DNA of 64,000 bases from Bacteroides faecis MAJ27 (GTDB taxonomy: Bacteria; Bacteroidota; Bacteroidia; Bacteroidales; Bacteroidaceae). Position numbers and translations under genes: made by a program. The stretch lies in NCBI RefSeq assembly GCF_900106755.1, contig NZ_FNNN01000030.1, positions 1-64,000 on the forward strand. Direction: 5' to 3'. Under the pieces are notes generated by a model, which saw only the letters and a program-made list of their open reading frames with translations, had not been told where the DNA came from and did no database searches. Positions 1 through 8,591 of the stretch are shown piece by piece (position 1 is the stretch's first letter; each line of letters starts with the position of its first letter).

Positions 1-84
1 TGTCATCAGATACATACTGCTATGTATCCAACAAGCATTGACGGTTCTATTTTTTCTTGTACTACTTGTATTGTTTATCAATAT

Positions 85-294
85 TTCAAAGAACTAACGT
101 GACTTCTACCACGCAGCTTTCTTAGCGAAAGCGGATGCAAAGATAAGAACTTTTTCAGATAACATCCAAACTTTTTCGAAGTTTTTTTGTTTTTATTTTC
201 TGAAGCCATATTCTCTAGCAGAATGTCAATTGTTAGGCTCTGTCTCTCTAGCAAAGCGGGTGCAAAAGTAGAGAACTTAATGACAATATCCAAA
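85..294 (-). promoter_or_regulatory. rRNA operon leader with two tandem promoters
   Basis: Read on the minus strand, two Bacteroides-type promoters lie in tandem. The upstream one has TTTG (291-294), a 20-bp spacer and TACTTTTG (263-270). The downstream one has TTTG (167-170), a 21-bp spacer and TATCTTTG (138-145). Each -7 element is followed by a similar CATCCGCTTT or CACCCGCTTT initial-transcribed segment. A boxA-like GTTCTTTGAA follows at 85-94. This arrangement is typical of Bacteroides rrn leaders, so a 16S gene probably starts just left of base 1, outside the window. The promoters are seen directly; the rRNA assignment is inferred from the leader. The 71-codon frame across the region is not a gene. 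Confidence 0.72.
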
Positions 295-440
295 TATATA
301 CTACTCTTTTTTCAAAGTTTTTTTTGAATAAAAATATAACTTACTGATTGACAAGGATGTCGAAAAGAGATTTTTTCTTTATAGCTTTAAAAGTAGGAAG
401 AATCTATATACATTATTATATAGTTATATCATTAAAAAAA

Positions 441-528
441 GATAGTGACACTATCCTGTTACGATAGTGACACCATCCAACAAAGATACTGTCACTATAA
501 TAACGACATAGTGTCACTAAGTTTTTAG
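441..528. repeat. 22-bp-period tandem array, four units
   Basis: Four units start at 441, 463, 485 and 507, exactly 22 bp apart. Units 1 and 2 begin GATAGTGACAC. Unit 1 is palindromic (GATAGTGACACTATC). Units 3 and 4 carry the arm in the other orientation (GATACTGTCAC, CATAGTGTCAC). The array lies between the rRNA leader and the 3' end of the C11 protease gene. It is not CRISPR because there are no unique spacers. Two other arrays with the same period but unrelated sequence lie at 10007 and 56041. Role unknown. Confidence 0.8.
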
Positions 529-573
529 AAGAATATGGCAAGTACTTCCAAGTGTATCTACCTTTTCACAAAA

Positions 574-1791
574 TCACCATCCTGTTGCATTCCAGCCCGC
601 TGCAGAATACCATGACAAGGTACGATAAAAAGTATTCATCTTAGAATTACTTTCACCATTAGGAATATAAGTAGAAAGACCTTCCGAACCTTCCATTGTG
701 AACATACGACGAATAATACCAGAATAATTTTTAGAAGTTGTCTTCCGATACACTACTGCATTATCAAAAGCTATTCGCCAAGATTGATACTCTGCATTAT
801 CCGCTCCACCAGTCAAATACTGAATCAGTTCATCAAAATCGTAATTGGCATCATCATTAAAATCATAAGCCAATAGACCACTGCGATTTACTTCCCTTTT
901 ATCTTGAATATATTTAGGAATAATTGTCTTAGTTGCCGCTGCCAGATTATCCAAAGCGTCACTCTTTATCACAGAAGTAGCAATGCCTCCTGTCCAATTC
1001 TCATTACTAATAGGACTAACCCCTGTATAAAGTTTTTCATAATACCCGTAATATGCCTCTGCTATATTCATCGCCAAATTTGTTTCAGTAAACATTTCCG
1101 GCACTACTGCTTTATAGGGGGCACCAGGACCAGGAATTTCAGTCGGAGAACCAATAAAATATTCAGCACAGTCACGAAGTTCATAGGCGACTTCCACAGA
1201 TTGCATATTACATGAGTCAAACAATATGAACTTTAACGGTTTTGGAAAAGCTGAAAATAACGCTTCACGAAAATCCGGAATATTCATCTGAGTTTTACGA
1301 TAATACCCGATTGAACGAGAATTTGCATTATTACTAGCCGATACCCACGAAGAACTATGAGACAAAAATACAAAGCCATAGCTATCTGCAGGGAAATAAT
1401 CGACTGTTTGAGCAATAACTTTAGACATAACTTCTTTATCTAAAGGATTCTGTTCTGCATAAGTAAAAAGAGTATCTGCTACTACTTTACCATTCTTCTG
1501 TTTCAATGAAATCAAATGAGGTAAGTCATTTTTCATCTCACTGTAAACAACCAAATTACATTTTGAATAATCAACCTCTTCCATGCCCGCTTTCATATCG
1601 CTAAAATTGATCTTAAAAAGGTCAGACAATTCATTAGAATCTCCTGCATCTCCTACAATATACACCAGTACGGTACGTCCTACCTGCTCACGTGGCTCAG
1701 GGGTTACAGGTCCCTCATTATCATTATTCTCACAAGCAGCAAATAATGCGGCCAAACCTACAAGAAAGGATAATATTTTAATATTTTTCAT
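574..1791 (-). CDS. Clostripain-family (C11) cysteine peptidase lipoprotein
   Basis: A 405-residue protein with a lipoprotein signal (LFAAC, lipid-anchored Cys20), so it is probably anchored in the outer membrane or exported to the surface. The C11 fold is recognisable by the catalytic pair: His145 in the FLSHSSSW segment and Cys194 in the FDSCNMQ segment, about 50 residues apart. C11 enzymes cleave after Arg or Lys and often self-process. The natural substrate cannot be read from sequence. The gene stands alone, with its own TATCTTTG -7 element on the minus strand (1816-1823) and a terminator of the preceding gene just upstream. Family assignment is firm; specificity is inferred from the family. 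Confidence 0.85.
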   Translation of the reverse strand: MKNIKILSFLVGLAALFAACENNDNEGPVTPEPREQVGRTVLVYIVGDAGDSNELSDLFKINFSDMKAGMEEVDYSKCNLVVYSEMKNDLPHLISLKQKNGKVVADTLFTYAEQNPLDKEVMSKVIAQTVDYFPADSYGFVFLSHSSSWVSASNNANSRSIGYYRKTQMNIPDFREALFSAFPKPLKFILFDSCNMQSVEVAYELRDCAEYFIGSPTEIPGPGAPYKAVVPEMFTETNLAMNIAEAYYGYYEKLYTGVSPISNENWTGGIATSVIKSDALDNLAAATKTIIPKYIQDKREVNRSGLLAYDFNDDANYDFDELIQYLTGGADNAEYQSWRIAFDNAVVYRKTTSKNYSGIIRRMFTMEGSEGLSTYIPNGESNSKMNTFYRTLSWYSAAGWNATGW

Positions 1792-1828
1792 TAGATTTCC
1801 AATTTGTTATGACCGCAAAGATAAAAAA

Positions 1829-1856
1829 ATAAGAGATGCAAACTTGCATCTCTTAT
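1829..1856 (-). terminator. Intrinsic terminator after the 144-codon gene
   Basis: A 13-bp perfect stem (ATAAGAGATGCAA with its complement) and a 2-nt loop are followed on the minus strand by a run of seven T. It ends the gene at 1876-2277. The TATCTTTG promoter element of the next gene lies immediately downstream. Confidence 0.8.
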
Positions 1857-1875
1857 CATATTAACAATAAATCTC

Positions 1876-2277
1876 TTACTCTTCCGGTTTTATAAAATGG
1901 AACTTATCAGTATCAATCCGTGTCACTGTTGTATTCCTGTTCCTTTTATATTTACTCAGAATTTTCGTTGCTTCTTTCTCCAGCTTCTTTCTGTTTTCTG
2001 AGAAATAGATCATACATGTACTATTCTGCTGCAGTCCGTTATCTTCCACATAGTTCTTCAACTGATAGCTATACAAATCACGATGAGTGAGGAAACCTTC
2101 CTTGCTAACCTTCGCACTATCCAATATCTGAATATCCGTAAAATACACAACCGTATCCGTAAAGGAGGCAGCAATTCCGAAGGCATAAACTGTTTTAGAG
2201 TGGTCTTTCTTTAAAGAGAAAGCCGAGCACATTGTCAACACAAGTGCCATTGCAAATAGTATTTTTACGTATTTCAT
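1876..2277 (-). CDS. Small secreted protein of unknown function
   Basis: About 133 residues from the methionine of MKYVKILFAM, which precedes a clear signal peptide (MKYVKILFAMALVLTMCSAF). A start 11 codons upstream is possible but would bury the signal. The mature part has no family motif I recognise: a short beta-rich segment (TVYAFGIAASFTDTVVYFTD), a central polar region and a lysine-rich helix (KKLEKEATKILSKYKRNR). Likely periplasmic. It lies downstream of the L,D-transpeptidase on the same strand with a 76-bp gap, so co-transcription is possible. Confidence 0.6.
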   Translation of the reverse strand: MKYVKILFAMALVLTMCSAFSLKKDHSKTVYAFGIAASFTDTVVYFTDIQILDSAKVSKEGFLTHRDLYSYQLKNYVEDNGLQQNSTCMIYFSENRKKLEKEATKILSKYKRNRNTTVTRIDTDKFHFIKPEE

Positions 2278-2353
2278 ATCATAAATTTTTAATTGTGGCA
2301 AAGGTAACAAAAAAGAAGAAATATCATCTATTTATCATTAAGATTTAGTATTT

Positions 2354-3010
2354 CTATTCATATATCCATAATAACACGGACTTCTTTTCGACTTTTAGCA
2401 GAGCATCCACTTTACGCATCACCTCGTCACAAATCACAGGACACCCCTGGCTAATACCTAATGGAAGATACATGGGGGATATCTCCGAAGCCGGCACCGG
2501 AGTATAAGAATGCAGTACGATATATCGTTTGAAAGCATTGCTATTTGTCGGCTCCAGCCCATGTAATTTATAATGCACATTAATTCCCCATTTGCTATAT
2601 GAGCGAATTCCGACCTTATACTTTCCCAAAGAAGAACAATAACTCCCTTCCACATTACTATATACCGGCTTTTTCAACGTGCTCTCCTTGCCATATCCAT
2701 GAGCACAGAGACTTGAATATTTGATGGAGTCACCTTTGAAGTCCCAGACAAAGAAACGTTTTTTACCGGAAGGAATACTGAAATCTATCAGAAAACAATA
2801 ATTCGTATTAAATCCATTCTCTATACAATAGGCTTTCGCAGCAAGAGCTTTCTCTTGCAAACGCTGTTCTTTGCTGGAGGGCGAAGGAACGGCATGAGAT
2901 GCAACAGTCCCAACTGCAGGCTCACCAGCGGTCCCAGTACATCGTCCGTAAGCGACAAAGCCAATACAAATCCCCACAAGAGTGAATAATATCAGAACAG
3001 ACTTCTTCAT
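2354..3010 (-). CDS. Murein L,D-transpeptidase catalytic-domain protein (YkuD_2 type)
   Basis: 218 residues with an N-terminal hydrophobic export segment (residues 4-20) and a low-complexity linker. The C-terminal domain ends in the hallmark ISQGCPVI motif, with candidate nucleophile Cys190 preceded by His167 in VLHSYTP. This matches the YkuD_2 family found in many Bacteroidetes exported proteins. Such enzymes act on peptidoglycan stem peptides, either cross-linking them or attaching lipoproteins. Which reaction this one catalyses cannot be read. Family call good, activity inferred. Confidence 0.75.
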   Translation of the reverse strand: MKKSVLILFTLVGICIGFVAYGRCTGTAGEPAVGTVASHAVPSPSSKEQRLQEKALAAKAYCIENGFNTNYCFLIDFSIPSGKKRFFVWDFKGDSIKYSSLCAHGYGKESTLKKPVYSNVEGSYCSSLGKYKVGIRSYSKWGINVHYKLHGLEPTNSNAFKRYIVLHSYTPVPASEISPMYLPLGISQGCPVICDEVMRKVDALLKVEKKSVLLWIYE

Positions 3011-3049
3011 AAATTTGCATAGTATAAGATAAACAACAGCTAAGTAAAA

Positions 3050-3105
3050 AGTCGCATAAGTACCTTCTTCAGATGATTACTCCAAGAAGTGTAACTTATG
3101 CGACT
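3050..3105 (-). terminator. Terminator of rpoD
   Basis: Long imperfect hairpin: AGTCGCATAAGT at 3050 pairs with ACTTATGCGACT ending at 3105, with an inner TTCTT/AAGAA pairing, followed by a T-rich run on the minus strand. It lies directly downstream of the sigma-factor gene. Confidence 0.75.
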
Positions 3106-3143
3106 CTAATTCTTTTTTTCTTTCAGAAACTGATATTCCTCAC

Positions 3144-4004
3144 TTATCCCAAGTAGGATTTGAGCAATTTACTACGATTACTTTGTCTTAGTCTTCTAAT
3201 TGCTTTTTCTTTAATCTGGCGAACGCGCTCACGTGTGAGACCAAACTTATCGCCGATTTCTTCCAATGTCATTTCTTGTTGTCCGATACCGAAAAACATC
3301 TGAATGATTTCTTTTTCTCTATCGGTTAACGTAGAAAGAGCTCTATCAATTTCCCTCGCAAGAGACTCATTAACCAGAGAGCGGTCCGCCATAGGCGAAT
3401 CGTCATTAACCAACACATCCAGCAGGCTGTTGTCTTCTCCTTCCACAAAAGGTGCATCCACCGAAATATGACGGCCGGATACCTTTAGCGTATCAGAGAT
3501 CTTGTCAACCGGAATTTCCAGCTCATCTGCCAACTCTTCGGGAGACGGACGCCGTTCGTTTTCCTGTTCGAACTTTGAGAAGGCTTTGCTGATCTTATTC
3601 AGCGAACCTACCTGATTCAACGGGAGACGAACAATACGCGACTGCTCTGCCAATGCTTGCAGAATAGACTGACGAATCCACCATACAGCGTAGCTGATAA
3701 ACTTGAATCCACGTGTTTCATCAAACTTTTCGGCGGCTTTGATCAGTCCTAAATTGCCTTCATTAATCAAGTCAGGCAAACTCAAACCCTGGTTCTGGTA
3801 CTGCTTAGCCACAGATACGACGAAACGAAGATTGGCACGTGTCAGTTTTTCCAATGCTACACGGTCACCCTTACGAATGCGCTGAGCGAGTTCCACTTCT
3901 TCCTCGACTGTAATCAGGTCCTCACGACCGATTTCCTGCAAATACTTGTCAAGAGAAGCGCTCTCTCTGTTAGTGATACTTTTGGTAATCTTTAGTTGTC
4001 TCAT
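3144..4004 (-). CDS. rpoD: Primary (housekeeping) sigma factor, Bacteroides type
   Basis: 286 residues, the short primary sigma factor typical of Bacteroidetes, which lacks the long N-terminal region 1.1 of E. coli RpoD. Visible in order: region 1.2 ([15 protein letters not shown]), region 2 with the -10-binding and core-binding segments ([40 protein letters not shown]), region 3 (SPEELADEL), and the region 4 helix-turn-helix ([19 protein letters not shown]) near the C-terminus. It directs RNA polymerase to the TTTG/TAnnTTTG promoters seen throughout this window. A TAACTTTG element lies on the minus strand at 4028-4035, about 25 bp before the start. Confidence 0.95.
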   Translation of the reverse strand: MRQLKITKSITNRESASLDKYLQEIGREDLITVEEEVELAQRIRKGDRVALEKLTRANLRFVVSVAKQYQNQGLSLPDLINEGNLGLIKAAEKFDETRGFKFISYAVWWIRQSILQALAEQSRIVRLPLNQVGSLNKISKAFSKFEQENERRPSPEELADELEIPVDKISDTLKVSGRHISVDAPFVEGEDNSLLDVLVNDDSPMADRSLVNESLAREIDRALSTLTDREKEIIQMFFGIGQQEMTLEEIGDKFGLTRERVRQIKEKAIRRLRQSNRSKLLKSYLG

Positions 4005-4107
4005 TCTTTAAAAACAGATTTGGAGTGCAAAGTTACGACAAATAATTTGTTAACATACATATTTAGGCAACTTTTTCACTATATTTTCAACTAATAAAAC
4101 AAAAAAG

Positions 4108-4133
4108 AATGCCGACAAGTTGTGTGACGGCAT
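4108..4133 (-). terminator. Terminator of the htrA/degP gene
   Basis: GATGCCG pairs with CGGCATT across a short loop, flanked by A and T runs on both sides, so it could work in either direction. It lies 50 bp past the protease stop codon. Confidence 0.7.
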
Positions 4134-4186
4134 CCTTTTTCTATTTCATTAGCTTATCCTACAATCTTCTTACCTTAATTTATAGT

Positions 4187-5722
4187 TTATTCCTGAGTCA
4201 GATCAACTGCAAAGTATCCGCGTTTACCGGATGGGAATACACCTGTCAGGAACAATACCTGATTCGGAGACTTAACAGCAGCTTTCATTGCTTCTTCCAG
4301 ATCACTGACTTTGCGCATCGGCTGGTCATTAGCTTTCAGGATGATGAAGCCTTTGCGGACTCCTGCATCTGACATCTTACCGGAAGAAACACCTGTCACT
4401 TGCAGGCCATAACCGAGGTTCAACTGTTTCTTCAAGTCATCCGGCAATTCTTTGAATGCAGCACCCAGGATGTCCATACCTGCGTCTTTTACAATCTTCG
4501 TTGTGCCTTGTTCGTTCTTCAACGTTACTTCAACAGTCTTTTCCTTCTTATCACGCATCAGTTTTACTTTCACCTTATCCCCAGGACGATGTTTAGCAAG
4601 AGCTTCCTGCAAGTCGGCCATATTTGAAACCTTCTTATTATCCAGACCGATAATTACGTCATCGACTTTGATATCAGCACCTGCAGCCGAACCACCTTCA
4701 ACGATTTCAGAAACCCAGACTCCTTCTACTACACCCAGTGCCTTAGCTTTATCTGCCAAAGTAGTACCGGACTTATCAATCGGTTGTCTGTCGTCCATCA
4801 AGCTGCTGCCAATAGATCCTCCACGGATACCGAGCAAAGCACGCTGCACAGTTCCATATTGTTTCAGGTCAGCAATAACCTTCGTCATAATGCTGGTCGG
4901 AATAGCAAATCCATATCCGGCATAAGCTCCGGTCGGAGAAGAAAGTACAGAGTTGATACCTACCAGTTCTCCCTTAGCATTGACCAGTGCACCACCACTA
5001 TTTCCCTGGTTAATGGCAGCGTCTGTCTGGATAAAAGATTCTATACCACCATTATATACACCCAATGAACGAGCCTTTGCGCTGACGATACCGGCAGTTA
5101 CAGTAGAGTTAAGATTGAACGGGTTACCTACTGCCAATACCCACTCGCCTACTTTCAGTGCATCAGAGTCACCTACCGGAATAGTCGGCAGATCATCTCC
5201 TTCTATTTTCACTAATGCAAGGTCAGTGCTCGGGTCAGTACCGATTACACGTCCTTTAAACTCACGATTGTCATTCAGCTTCACACTGATTTCATCTGCA
5301 CCTTCAATCACGTGATTGTTGGTTACGATATAACCGTCTTTAGAGATAATCACTCCCGAGCCAAAACCTACGCGAGGCTGGGTTTGTACCTGACGCTGTT
5401 GTCCACGTCCGTCACCGAAGAAGAAATCGAAAATATCCGGTGCCTGCTGAATCGTTTTAGTTTTGGATTCTTGCGTAGATCTTATATGTACAACAGCATG
5501 AAGGGAGTTCTCAGCAGCTTGTGTCAAATCAACCGGCTGAGCGTTTACCGCATCAAAAGCAGCCAATTTGACATTGGGATTCTGCTTGAACATCTCATTA
5601 AAAGATGTTTCCTTGGCAGCTTCGTTAGATTGCAACAATTTGTAAGTTGTCAATCCTGCAACTCCTGAGCTCAGAAGAATAATTGCTCCTACTCCCAGAA
5701 TGTTCTTTGTTGTCTGTTTCAT
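4187..5722 (-). CDS. degP: Do/HtrA-family periplasmic serine endopeptidase
   Basis: 511 residues with an uncleaved or late-cleaved N-terminal membrane segment (residues 8-27). The trypsin-like domain carries the full triad: His137 (TNNHVIEG), Asp167 (STDLALVK) and Ser242 (NQGNSGGAL). Two PDZ domains follow, roughly residues 295-400 and 410-500. The length and two-PDZ layout match DegP/DegQ-type quality-control proteases and chaperones acting on misfolded envelope proteins. The gene is monocistronic in appearance, with a terminator at 4108 and about 220 bp of non-coding DNA upstream. Confidence 0.93.
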   Translation of the reverse strand: MKQTTKNILGVGAIILLSSGVAGLTTYKLLQSNEAAKETSFNEMFKQNPNVKLAAFDAVNAQPVDLTQAAENSLHAVVHIRSTQESKTKTIQQAPDIFDFFFGDGRGQQRQVQTQPRVGFGSGVIISKDGYIVTNNHVIEGADEISVKLNDNREFKGRVIGTDPSTDLALVKIEGDDLPTIPVGDSDALKVGEWVLAVGNPFNLNSTVTAGIVSAKARSLGVYNGGIESFIQTDAAINQGNSGGALVNAKGELVGINSVLSSPTGAYAGYGFAIPTSIMTKVIADLKQYGTVQRALLGIRGGSIGSSLMDDRQPIDKSGTTLADKAKALGVVEGVWVSEIVEGGSAAGADIKVDDVIIGLDNKKVSNMADLQEALAKHRPGDKVKVKLMRDKKEKTVEVTLKNEQGTTKIVKDAGMDILGAAFKELPDDLKKQLNLGYGLQVTGVSSGKMSDAGVRKGFIILKANDQPMRKVSDLEEAMKAAVKSPNQVLFLTGVFPSGKRGYFAVDLTQE

Positions 5723-5941
5723 GATTTATAATTCTTTAAAATGTTAATATCTGACATTGTTTTAACTTTTACGACGTTAAAATAATAACAAATATCGTTC
5801 ACTTATTCTACTTGTCACTCTTTTTTGTCCTCTTTTAACAGAGAATATTTAGGGCTTAACAGCGCTTAACGACAGCAACTGACAAATTTACATTCGTTGT
5901 ATGTCAGATGGCTTTAACAGTCTGACATTCATTCAGTAAGA

Positions 5942-7093
5942 TCAGATTTTCATGACACCAATTCCGGGTAAGTCATTCAATGTGATTTTTCCATTCACCA
6001 CTTCCACTCCTTTGAAGCGGTCGTTGGAGATAAGCAGGTTTCCATCAAGGTCGGCAAAATCGACTGCCGGAGAAAATTGCGAGGCGGCAGATATCGCACA
6101 CGAAGTCTCCGTCATACACCCCACCATCACGCGCATTCCCAAAGCATGTGCCAGCGTGACCATCTTCCATGCTTCACGCATTCCGGTACATTTCATCAAT
6201 TTAATATTGATTCCCGTAAATGCACCTTTCAAAGCGGCTACATCCCCTAAACGCTGCAACGACTCGTCGGCAAATACAAGCAAAGGACTTTGTTGCGTCA
6301 CCCAGGCAATGTCATCCAACTGCTCTTTCGGCATAGGCTGCTCTATCATCACAATCCCTTTCTCTTTCAGCCAATGAATCATATCGAGTGCATATTGGCG
6401 GTCTTTCCAGCCCTGGTTAGCATCAACGGCTATCGGCAGGTCCGTTACCGAACGGATTGTCTCTATCATTTCCTTATCATTGTCTCTTCCCAGCTTCACC
6501 TTTAATATATTAAACAGACCGGCACATTCTTTTGTTTTCGCACGGACCACATCGGGCGTATCAATACCAATCGTAAAGGTGGTAGAAGGCGTCTTCTCTT
6601 TGTTCAATCCCCATATCTTATACCAAGGCGCTCCCAGCAGCTTTCCCACCAAGTCATGAAGGGCAATATCCACCGCAGCTTTTGCTGCCGTGTCTTTAGG
6701 CGACAGACTGTCAACGTATGACAAAATGTCCTCTAATTGAAAAGGATCGCTGAATTGCTCCAGATTTACTTTTTTAAGGAAGTTCATTACCGACTCCACT
6801 GTTTCTCCGAGATAAGGGGGCATAGACGCTTCTCCATACCCGGTCACCCCTTCATATTCGATCTCTACCTGCACATCGGGCGTAGTAGTACGCGAATAAG
6901 TGGCTACCGTAAAGACATGCCTCAACTTTAACTCATAAGGGAAAAAAGTCATTTTCATCTTTCCCCCTATACCATATTTATTAACATGAATAGCAGAAGG
7001 CATACATTCTCCCGCCAATACCTGACTGACAGCTATTCCGGAACCTAAAGTCGCAAAGGCAGCCGTTTTCAGAAAATCTCTTCTATTTGGCAT
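5942..7093 (-). CDS. L-Ala-D/L-Glu (dipeptide) epimerase, enolase superfamily
   Basis: 383 residues. The N-terminus looks like a Tat signal (NRRDFLKTAAFATLGSG). The muconate-lactonizing subgroup barrel shows the KxK acid/base lysine (LKVKLG, Lys198/Lys200), metal ligands Asp224 (VDANQGW), Glu251 (IEQPM) and Asp276 (FADES), and the second catalytic lysine Lys298 (INIKLMK). Known family members epimerise L-Ala-D-Glu from murein peptides. The gene follows the NlpC/P60 peptidase with an 18-bp gap, so the pair probably processes peptidoglycan fragments. The same pairing next to rpoD and htrA is recalled from B. thetaiotaomicron. Confidence 0.88.
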   Translation of the reverse strand: MPNRRDFLKTAAFATLGSGIAVSQVLAGECMPSAIHVNKYGIGGKMKMTFFPYELKLRHVFTVATYSRTTTPDVQVEIEYEGVTGYGEASMPPYLGETVESVMNFLKKVNLEQFSDPFQLEDILSYVDSLSPKDTAAKAAVDIALHDLVGKLLGAPWYKIWGLNKEKTPSTTFTIGIDTPDVVRAKTKECAGLFNILKVKLGRDNDKEMIETIRSVTDLPIAVDANQGWKDRQYALDMIHWLKEKGIVMIEQPMPKEQLDDIAWVTQQSPLLVFADESLQRLGDVAALKGAFTGINIKLMKCTGMREAWKMVTLAHALGMRVMVGCMTETSCAISAASQFSPAVDFADLDGNLLISNDRFKGVEVVNGKITLNDLPGIGVMKI

Positions 7094-7111
7094 TTGTTTA
7101 ATGGATAATGG

Positions 7112-8098
7112 TTAGTGATATAGATAATAGAGGTTATGGTCGGTGGTATTCATGCCTTTCTCCTTATTTATATAGGGCAGGAAACGAGTGGCAAAAAGCA
7201 GACGACCGGTATTGAACTCATCGTAGCGCTCGTCTTCGGGATCAAAGCTGCTGATATGTACGTCTCCCAAGGCATGGATGAAGCGTTTATTACCCAGGTA
7301 GATGCCGACGTGTGAGATGCCTTCTTTACGGTCGGCTGTAGCTTTACGACCGAAGAAGACGAGGTCTCCGCGTTGCACGTTGGAGAAATCAGGGGCTATC
7401 TCAATGCGTTCGCCTACATAAGCCTGTTGTGACGCATCCCTTGGGATGATAATATCATGCATAAAGAGTACGGTCCGGACCAGCCCGCTGCAATCAACTC
7501 CTTTCGAAGAAGTCCCCGCCCATAGATAGGGAATTCCGATCATTGTATAAGCAGTTTTAATAATACTTTCAGCATCTTGTTTCAACGAAGCTCTCCATTT
7601 ACTCTCTGGTTGTGAAATATGTTTGGAGATATAGGCCTGGCGGCCATCCGGATAAGACACCTTGTAAAAATGCCCTTTACTTCCCTCCCACTTCAGGCGA
7701 TTGCCGGCAACAACATCCGATACGGTCTGCGAGTCGTCATCCGGTTTTTCATACGTAAATCCGTAGTGGGAAGTCACCACAATCTTCTCTGCACGGTTCC
7801 ATTCATCATATTTCTCTTTCGACATCGGCGTAATCACCATCCGATGCACCCATCCCGTATAGTCATCCGGAGTCTGAATCTCGTACCAGTCGGTGTATTG
7901 CAATACCTTGACCGGCATCCCAAGCAGTGCCTGCGTGCTCATTCCGGAAGTAAACTTACCTTCATCACGCATATTACAAACAGAAATGTGTACTACCCCA
8001 TAAGCTGAATCAGCAGGCATGGGGCGTATTTCCTGAGCTTTCAGACTAACTACTGCTACTACCAGCAAGCAATAGAAAAAAAGGATATTTTTCTTCAT
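7112..8098 (-). CDS. SH3-domain NlpC/P60 (C40) peptidase
   Basis: 328 residues from the methionine of MKKNILFF, which gives a clean signal peptide ending near AQEIRPM. Two bacterial SH3-like segments occupy about residues 30-165. The C40 domain has Cys203 (GVDCSGLV), His263 (ISHVGIYLG) and a third polar residue at His275 (FIHALG). Enzymes of this group cut between D-Glu and the diamino acid of murein stem peptides. It is upstream of, and probably co-transcribed with, the dipeptide epimerase. Promoters of this gene and of rnpB diverge in the 100-bp gap at 8099-8190. Confidence 0.9.
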   Translation of the reverse strand: MKKNILFFYCLLVVAVVSLKAQEIRPMPADSAYGVVHISVCNMRDEGKFTSGMSTQALLGMPVKVLQYTDWYEIQTPDDYTGWVHRMVITPMSKEKYDEWNRAEKIVVTSHYGFTYEKPDDDSQTVSDVVAGNRLKWEGSKGHFYKVSYPDGRQAYISKHISQPESKWRASLKQDAESIIKTAYTMIGIPYLWAGTSSKGVDCSGLVRTVLFMHDIIIPRDASQQAYVGERIEIAPDFSNVQRGDLVFFGRKATADRKEGISHVGIYLGNKRFIHALGDVHISSFDPEDERYDEFNTGRLLFATRFLPYINKEKGMNTTDHNLYYLYH

Positions 8099-8154
8099 TG
8101 AATCATGATTTAATGATAGCAAAGGTAGAAATTATTTCTATTTGTGACACTTTC

Positions 8155-8187
8155 TTTGGCTAAAACAAAATAAATGACGTACTTTTG
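8155..8187 (+). promoter_or_regulatory. Promoter of rnpB
   Basis: TTTG at 8155-8158, a 21-bp spacer and TACTTTTG at 8180-8187: an exact match to the Bacteroides consensus. The mature RNase P RNA begins about 8 bp further on. Confidence 0.85.
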
Positions 8188-8194
8188 CAGTCTA

Positions 8195-8556
8195 AAGCAG
8201 TTGGCTGGTCTGTCGCGTGCGCGTTTCGTGCAGGAGGAAAGTCCGGGCAACACAGAGCATCCTACTTCCTAACAGAAAGCTGTCCGCGAGGGTAGAGTAA
8301 CGTAGAAGAAAATAACCGCCGCTCCTTTCGGGGAGAGGTAAGGGTGAGAAGGTGGGGTAAGAGCCTACCAGCAGCATGGTGACATGTGGGCTGTACGTCT
8401 TAGGAGTTGTAAGGTCATGTAAACCGGCGTTATGAGAGTTGCTCGCTCCATGTCGGAGGGTAGACCGCTAAAGTGTCGTGGTGACACGCCACTCAGATAA
8501 ATGACAGGCACCTTATTATATAAGGTACAGAACTCGGCTTATAGGCTGACTGCTTT
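8195..8556 (+). ncRNA. rnpB: RNase P RNA (class A)
   Basis: The catalytic RNA of RNase P, which matures tRNA 5' ends. Diagnostic segments: the conserved GAGGAAAGTCCGGGC near the 5' end (from about 8233), the AGAGTAACG segment, the GGTAAGAGCCTACCAGC region, and the 3' conserved ACTCGGCTTATAGGCTGACTGC. The two ends pair (AAGCAGT with ACTGCTT), giving the P1 helix, and a T run follows at 8553-8560. A minus-strand open frame across this RNA is not a gene. Confidence 0.96.
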
Positions 8557-8591
8557 TTTTCTTTTTTAAACTGCTTTTTAAATTCTGAGCC

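Noticed and set aside
78-293. 71-codon minus-strand frame
   Set aside because: It lies across the rRNA leader and its two promoters; composition is not protein-like.
8192-8377. Minus-strand frame of 61 codons
   Set aside because: It is antisense to the RNase P RNA.
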